Shown: positions 57,892 through 64,000 of the stretch, in pieces
Numbering within the stretch: the stretch's first letter is position 1
Layout: every line of letters starts with the position of its first letter
DNA from: Pseudogymnoascus destructans
Lineage: Eukaryota > Ascomycota > Leotiomycetes > Thelebolales > Thelebolaceae
Reading direction: 5' to 3'
DNA: 64,000 nucleotides
Assembly (NCBI RefSeq): GCF_001641265.1
Contig: NW_020167559.1
Coordinates: forward strand, 33,866-97,865
The notes under the pieces: model-generated
Database searches by the model: none
What the model was told of the DNA's origin: nothing
Seen by the model: only the letters and a program-made list of their open reading frames with translations
Position numbers and translations under genes: made by a program

Positions 57892-58724
57892 ACTAGCGAA
57901 TGGGTGTTCGACTGGTAGCGCCATGTATTTATAATATAGACTGTAGCCATAGAGCCATATTAATTATGTCGTGAGTTGAGAAATATTATTCTCTGCAATT
58001 TAAATAAATTGGAACGGATTATAATAATCACACTCCTCGACGAGATATGAACTGCATTAAATTACTGACGATGACACATACCGCCAATACATATGATCTT
58101 ATTACAGCAATATAAGCTGTATATTAAACGTCGAACTCGAGATGTAGGGTTGACATCTTTTTAAGGTTTTCGCCTAACCGCGTTTGGTTGTGACACTCCC
58201 GAACATTGATCGTTGCTATGTTTAGGGCATGGGCTGCCCCCTCCCCATCACCCCCAATTAATCGGAAGCGTTTATAGACCCCCATAGCTCGAATACCAGA
58301 CTAGCCCTTGGGATATTTCGAGGCAATACTCTAGTTCTGATACTCGTACGATTATCTTATAATTACATACCCAGGTGAGACTGGCAAGGACGAATCCCAA
58401 CATGCAACTCCCATGTCCACACCACTGCCATGGCCTCTCCCGACCAGGGTTAGAAGATGGGGCATTTTTTAACCGAGATCGCCATTTTCTTAGCGAGATG
58501 CCATCAAATCCATCCCCCTTTTCATGTAACTGCGTAGCCCTCGCCCAGACGAACGCAGCCATGCTCCTCCCGGCCTCAGATCTCGACGTTTTTTTTTTTT
58601 CAACCCAATTTTGATGGGGTGGTCAGTCATGTGAGTTGCCACGCAGCTAGCGGGCGTGGCTCGTCTCAGTCTATATCAGAACTTCTACCGTCAAGTCCAA
58701 ACTTAGTCCTTTACACATTTTTTC
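57892..58724. other. Spacer between gene B and dioxygenase
   Basis: First 390 bp are AT-rich with no gene. From about 58286 the sequence (AGCTCGAATACCAGACTAGC...) matches the start of block 1 at 43668, up to about 58345, where the block 1 copy is deleted. Between 58346 and 58724 nothing coding is supported; a T10 run lies near 58590. Confidence 0.5.
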
Positions 58725-59186
58725 CTTCTCGCGCGGCAACCACCCGGCATTTCTTCACACTTTCTTCACGCCAGCACACAGCTCAGTCTCGAGTGGCAGA
58801 GGGGCACACCATCTTGTGTCATCTGTCTTTGGGGATCCTAGACTATACCATCTTATAGTGAGGTACCATCAAAACCTGAGCTCGCGCAACAACCACCCAA
58901 CATTTCTTCACACTTTCTTCACGCCAGCACACAGCTCAGTCTCGAGTGGCAGAGGGGCACACCATCTTGTGTCATCTGTCTTTGGGGATCCTAGACTATA
59001 CCATCTTATAGTGAGGTACCATCAAAACCTGAGCTCGCGCAACAACCACCCAACATTTTTCCACGCTTTCTTCACGCCAGCACACAGCTCAGTCTCGAGT
59101 GTCAAGAGGGGCACATCATCCTGTGTCATCTGCCTTTGGGGATCCTAGACTATACCATCTTATAGTGAGGTACCATCAAGACCTGA
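58725..59186. repeat. Three tandem 153-bp repeats just upstream of the dioxygenase start
   Basis: Units begin at about 58731, 58883 and 59036 with CGCGCAACAACCACCCAACA and end with GTGAGGTACCATCAAAACCT. The second and third are almost identical and the first is slightly diverged. They stop 12 bp before the ATG at 59199, so they form the promoter and/or 5' leader of the dioxygenase gene. Copies include a TCTCGAGT and a GGGGATCC segment at fixed positions. Confidence 0.92.
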
Positions 59187-59198
59187 GCTCGCGACACC

Positions 59199-60232
59199 AT
59201 GCCACCAGTACCCTCCATCCAGAAGCGCCACCAGCACCACACAGCCCACTCGCCATATGAGTGGAAGGAGAGGAGGGAGTTCTCCCATAACTGGAAGGCC
59301 AAGTTCCGCGGCAATGCCCGGGTCATCACCACAGACCTCGCCTGGACCAACCTCATCACGCCAGCCAACCCCAAGGTCACCACCACACTGGAGCAGGGCC
59401 TCGAGCTCAGCAAGCACCTCACGCTGCTCCAGGGCATCCCCAAGGATGGTGGGAAGGATGGCCTCGACATCCAGCCCGTCACCGTCTTCAACTCTGCTGA
59501 CAAGGACCCAGAGCAGCTCCTCGTCTACATGAGGGGGGGCTGAGCCTCCCGGACAGGAACAAGGACCTCTGCCGCCTCATGGCTGGTGCCATTGAGCAGT
59601 ACACGGAGCTCGCGCCACCCCCCAAGCCCAGCAGTGACAAGAGGCACGAGATGGAGCAGGCCAGGAAGGCTGAGCGCGAGGGGAAGAAGTGGGGAGTCTA
59701 CCACCTTGGGTTGTGGCACGCCACAGGCCAGACAAATTCGCCTCCCACCATCTGCTCTGACATGCGCAGGACTGGAAATGGCTTCGGGGCCACCCTGGCC
59801 CTCTACAAGAAGATGGCCCCCCTCGCGCAGACCATTGGGAGGCTCTTCCAGGAGATCGATCCCAGGGCCTACGAGCAGTACAGGCAGAACTACCTCCGCG
59901 AGTGTGCAGCCACGCCTGAGCTGGAGGTCTTCAAGTTCAGCAACAGGAGCTGCTGGCACTGCCTCGCGATCCTGATAAACGCCCAGGTTGGGCCACACAA
60001 GGACAACCACGATGTGCTGGATGGCTGGGTTGCGATGGCCTGCTTTGGAGAGTTCGAAGGAGGGGAGCTGTGCCTGCCAGCCCTTGGTTATAAGATTCCC
60101 TTCCAGCCAGGGGATGTTGTCCTGTTCCGCTCTGCAGTCCTCGAGCACTGGATCGCACCCTTCGAGGGCACGCGCTACTCCTGCGTCTTCTTCACGAAGC
60201 AGAGCAACTGGCAGCCAGGTGAGGAGGAGTAG
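59199..60232 (+). CDS. TET/JBP-like 2-oxoglutarate/Fe(II) dioxygenase with one frameshift
   Basis: Double-stranded beta-helix oxygenase. Two frames, 59199-59531 and about 59540-60232, belong to one product of about 344 residues; they are offset by a G7 run at 59533-59539 where one extra G would restore the frame. Iron ligands: His and Asp in VGPHKDNHDVLDG (about residue 265) and His in AVLEHWIAPF (about 315). The 2-oxoglutarate Arg is in GTRYSCVFFTKQ. The segment FGEFEGGELCLPALGYKIPF followed by a GD turn is the layout of fungal TET/JBP-type enzymes, which oxidise 5-methylcytosine or thymine in DNA. Whether this one acts on DNA, RNA or protein is not shown by the sequence. The N-terminal 200 residues resemble nothing I can name. 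Codon use is GC-rich like gene B. A 3' copy lies at 43727-43909. Confidence 0.78.
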
Positions 60233-60334
60233 GGAGCTTGTCCCATGGCCCATTTTCGAACTCACGTTCTTGCAAGGACTGTAAGTTGACAGCCTCGCGA
60301 CCGATGTAAATGTTCGCTGACGTCTCTTGTGCAG

Positions 60335-62990
60335 CTTTGCAAGGGGAACAAATTGACGTACTCTGATTGTTGATCAGACTTCAGATGGTGGAGACATTCC
60401 GGTTCTAGTCGGGCGATGCATGGGAGGGGTGGTTGGGGGGGCATGTTATAGGATGGATTGTAAGAACCTGACGCAGCATGCAGACGGTGCGTTCGATGGC
60501 GTTAATAAAAGAGATTTGCAAGACGAATCAAATGACGTCCTCCGATTTGTGATATGAGTTGAGACGGGTGAGATATTGCAGATTTCGCTGGGGCATCAGT
60601 GGGTGTGGTGGAGCACCTACTTTGAAGGATTATAACTTTTGCAGCTACGGTCGAAAGCTAACGTTCGGTATCGTCATTGAAAGAGATTTACAAGAAGAAT
60701 CGAATGGCCTCTTACGATTTTTGATACGGCTTGAAACAAGTAAGTTATTTCGGATTTGTTGGGCCGGGCCCAGGAAATGGGGCCCCATGGTAACATGTGA
60801 GAAGGATTCCAACTTTTGCAGCGACGTCTGAAACTTAACGTTCGGTATCGTCAATGGAAGATATTTACAAGGGGAATCGAATGGCGTATCCCAAGTTTTG
60901 ATCCGAGTTCAACTGGTGAAGATATTCCGGATTTAGACGGGTGGCAGTGGGTAGGGGGCAAAGGGGGTTCTACATATGAGACGTGGTATAACTTTTGCAG
61001 CGGTGCGCAGAACTCAACGTTCGATAGCGCCATTGAAAGATAATTGCAAGCAGAATCGAATGGCCTCCTCCGATTTTTGATACGAGTTGAAATGATTGTG
61101 TTATAACGGATTTCGATGGGTGATTAAGAAGAAGAGGGCATGGAACGGGAAGTGGTATAAAAGCCGGACCGAGAGGCAAGGCGTAACGTTCGATGTCGTA
61201 ATTCAAAGAGATTTACAAGGGGAAGAAAATGGCGTCCTCCGATTTCTAATACGAGTAGAAGTGAGTTAGTTATTGCGGATTTAAACGGATGGTTGGTGGC
61301 AAGGGGGCCAGTGGACCTTAATTTTCGAAGGCCAATAACTTCTCAATCGACAGACGGAATCTAACGTTCAACACGGCAAATTGAAGCGCGTTTCAAGAGG
61401 AATAAAATGGCGTACTCTGAATTTCAGTACGATTCAAATTGGGTTGGTTATTTCGGATTTTGGTGGGTGGTAGGTGACAGGGGGTGGAAGGGAGGCATAG
61501 TTCTTGAGGGGTGATAACTTTTGAAGCGACAACCCGATCTTAACGTTCGTCATCGTCAATGATAGAGAATTACAAGGGGAATCAAATGGCGTCCTCCGAT
61601 TTTTGATACGAATTAAAACGGTGGAGATATTCCGGATATGGTCAGGCGGAAGGGGGGAGGAGGGTATGTCAGATGAGGGGCTATAAGTATTGCAATAGGC
61701 GGCCGAATTTATCGTTCGGCATCACGTCTGAAAGAGAATTTGGAGGGGAACAAAATAGCGTCTTCATAATTTTGATATGATTTGAAACGAGAGAGTTATT
61801 TCGGATTTAGACGACTGGCAATGGGTGGGGGGGGCAGGTATAAGGAGAGCAATAAGTTTTGCAGTAAGCAACAGAATTTATCGTTCGAGGGTGGTATTAA
61901 AAGAGGATTGCAAGGGGAAGGGAATGACATCTTCGTATTTCTGATACGATTTGAAACGAGAGAGATATTCCGGATTTAGACGGGTGGTGGTTTGGGGGGG
62001 TTCCAGGAAGACCCGATTTTTATCCCCAAGTATAACATGTGCAGCAACAGACAGAATTTATCGTTCGACATCAGGAAATGACGAGAAATACGAGGAGAAG
62101 AGAATGGTGTCTTTAGGGTTAGGGTTACAAATTGAAATGGGTGAGTTACTTTGATTTCCGTCGGGTGGCAAAGGTAAGGCAGCAAATATATTGAGTGAGG
62201 TATTATAAGTTATGATAGAGGTGATGTATAAGGAGCGTTCGATATCGTTAATAGGGTAGTTTTTGAAGGGGAAGAGAATGGCTTCTTCGGAATTTTGATA
62301 CGAGGTGAAATGGAAGGCGAATTTCGAATTCAGTTGAGTTTGGGGGGGGGGGGGGGGGCGGCAGTTTTTTTGATGGGAATGAGGGGAAGTAAGGGGACAT
62401 TGTAGAGGAATAGTTTGATATCGTCAATAGGGTAGTTTTGCAAGCGGAAGAGAATGGCTTCTTCAGAATTTCGATACCAGTTGAAATGGGGGACGAATTT
62501 CGAGTTGGTGTGAATAGGGGGTAGGATATATAAGGGAATAATTATAACAGATGAGAATATAGTTTTGGGAATAAGATAGGGAAATATATCCGAAAATAAT
62601 ATCGTTAATAGAGTAGTTTTACGAGACTTACAAAATAGCGTTTTCAGAATTTTATTACAAGTTTAAATAAGGGAGATAATTCGATTTCGGTCAAGTAGGG
62701 GGGGGGGTGTGTTTTTGAGTTGGGGTGACGGGAGGTGAAGGGATGTTATAGGGGTAATTTTTGGAGAGGAAAAGAATGGCGTATTCAGAATTTTGATACG
62801 AGATAAAATGAGAGACGAATTTTGAATTTGGGTGATGGAGGGGGGGGTTATATAAAGGCAGTAATTATAATGGACGAGATATATTTTTGGGAATAAGATG
62901 GGTCAATAAAAGGTTTAATATTGTTAATAGGGTAGTTATATGAGACGAACGTAATGGGGTTTTTGGAATTTTGATAGGGTTTTATATAAG
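60335..62990. repeat. Satellite array of about 175-bp units (block 2)
   Basis: Same family and unit order as the array at 44028-45680. Anchors lie at 60490, 60662, 60839, 61018, 61187, 61365, 61544, 61713, 61882, 62062 and 62236 (169-180 bp apart), then at about 62411, 62601 and 62921 in increasingly diverged, AT- and G-rich units. Poly-G runs (G17 near 62342) appear at the right. No coding sequence. Two TTAGGG units lie in tandem at 62113-62124. Confidence 0.9.
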
Positions 62991-64000
62991 GGAAACGGGG
63001 AGTGAAATGGGAAGTGAGAGGCAGTTAGATGGGGAGTTGGGAGGTTTGAACAGGAAGTGAGTTTTAATGAAGCGAGAAGTAAAATGGGAAGTAGGGAGAG
63101 GGAGTTAAATGGGGAGTGGTAGAGTTTAAAGGGAGAGTGGGAGGAGGGAAAGGGAGTTAAACGGGGAGTGGTAGAGTTTAAAGGGAGAGTGGGAGGAGGG
63201 AAAGGGAGTTAAACGGGGAGTGGTAGAGTTTAAAGGGAGAGTGGGAGGAGGGAAAGGGGAAGTGAAGTAGGAAGTGAGAGAGGGGAGGTGGAGTGGGAAG
63301 TGAAGTGGGAAGTGAGAGAGGGTTGAAGATGAAGTGAGAGTTGGGGAAATGGGAAGGGAGAGGATAGTATGGGGGATAAACGGGGAAGTGAGAGGGTGGT
63401 AACGGGGAGTTTAGGGTTAGGGAGTAAATGGGGAATGAATAAGGGTGAAATGGGAAGTAAGGATGGTTGAATGGTGAGTGAGAGAATAGTGAAGGAGTGT
63501 GGTAGGGATGAAGTGTGAGTGAGAGTTAAGGAAGGGTGGGTGAGAGGGTAGAGAAGTGTGAGTGAGAGGGTAGAGAAGCGTGAGTGAGAGTGGTAAGGTT
63601 GAAGGGTTAGTGAGAGTGTTAGGGTTTAAGGGTGAATGAGAGAAGGGTGAATGAGAGAGGGGTGAGTGAGAGAGGGGTGAGTGAGAGGGGCGTGAGTGAG
63701 AGGGGCGTGAGTGAGAGGGGTGTGAGTGAGAGGGGTGTGAATGAGAGGGAAGTGTAAGTGAGAGGAGTGTGAATAGGGAGCGTGAGTGGGGGAGTGTGTT
63801 AGGGGAGTGTGAATGAGAGGTAGGGAAGTGTGAATGAGAGGTAGGGAAGTGTGTTAGGGGAGTGTGAGTAGAGGAGTGTGAATGAGAGGTAGGGGAAGTG
63901 TGAGTAGAGGAGTGTGAATGAGAGGTAGGGAAGTGTGTTAGGGGAGTGTGAGTAGAGGAGTGTGAATGAGAGGTAGGGAAGTGTGTTAGGGAGTGTGAGT
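62991..64000. repeat. G/A-rich subtelomeric minisatellites with TTAGGG motifs
   Basis: Nearly all bases on the + strand are G, A or T, with almost no C. Three 52-bp units (GTTAAACGGGGAGTGGTAGA...) lie at about 63103-63258. Further right, GTGAGTGAGAGGGG-type units of about 14-16 bp (63640-63760) and longer units GTGTGAATGAGAGGTAGGGA (63810-64000) repeat. TTAGGG occurs at 63411-63422 (two in tandem), 63619, 63799, 63854, 63938 and 63984, always on the + strand. This is typical of DNA next to a telomere that lies to the right. Confidence 0.85.

Noticed and set aside
59525..60265. A 246-codon minus-strand frame
   Set aside because: Antisense shadow of the dioxygenase; its fragment in block 1 gives a similar shadow.

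Overview
The window looks like a chromosome arm of a filamentous ascomycete. Genes carry many short introns (about 48-145 bp) with GT..AG ends and CTAAC-type branch sites. A fungal PDR-type ABC transporter, an Ndt80-family regulator, pogo/Fot1-like, hAT and Ty3/gypsy elements, and TTAGGG telomere-type repeats are all present. I cannot name the species. I ran no database search: family names come from motifs I recognise, and exon models come from reading frames and splice sites.

Left part (about 0.4-22.5 kb): an N-acetylglucosamine (GlcNAc) catabolic cluster. It holds GlcNAc-6-P deacetylase (377-1813, -), an Ndt80-like regulator of the RON1 type (2656-4347, -), a GH3 beta-N-acetylglucosaminidase fused to GNAT-like domains (5129-8064, +), a full-size ABC-G/PDR transporter (11096-15620, -), glucosamine-6-P deaminase (17068-18382, -) and a hexokinase-like GlcNAc kinase with a 3' frameshift in a G run (20757-22503, +). 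Together they would release GlcNAc, phosphorylate it, deacetylate it and deaminate it to fructose-6-P. A sugar porter of the major facilitator superfamily (32770-34610, +) lies beyond a transposon graveyard and may or may not belong to the set.

Middle part (23-38 kb): repeat-rich. A decayed Ty3/gypsy element (about 24.2-28.5 kb) holds two solo LTRs of another family, each with a perfect 5-bp target duplication. Around it lie pogo-like transposase remnants, a gypsy integrase fragment, a Cys-rich hypothetical gene remnant and a DUF1295-type reductase pseudogene.

Right part (38-64 kb): a subtelomere-like region built from two related blocks. Each block has a very large gene encoding C2H2-like fingers, a tyrosine-recombinase-like domain and a RecQ-like helicase. 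Each is followed by a 2-oxoglutarate/Fe(II) dioxygenase resembling the TET/JBP family, then by a tandem satellite of about 175 bp. In block 1 the fusion gene is intact (38230-43631) and the dioxygenase is only a 3' fragment. In block 2 the fusion gene (50696-57891) is split by a complete hAT element and the dioxygenase is full length but has a one-base frameshift in a G run. A second complete hAT element (45808-48493) and a truncated third lie between the blocks. The window ends in strongly G/A-rich minisatellites with TTAGGG motifs on the + strand, as expected if the telomere lies to the right. The candidate new system is this repeated helicase-recombinase / dioxygenase / nucleosome-length satellite module.
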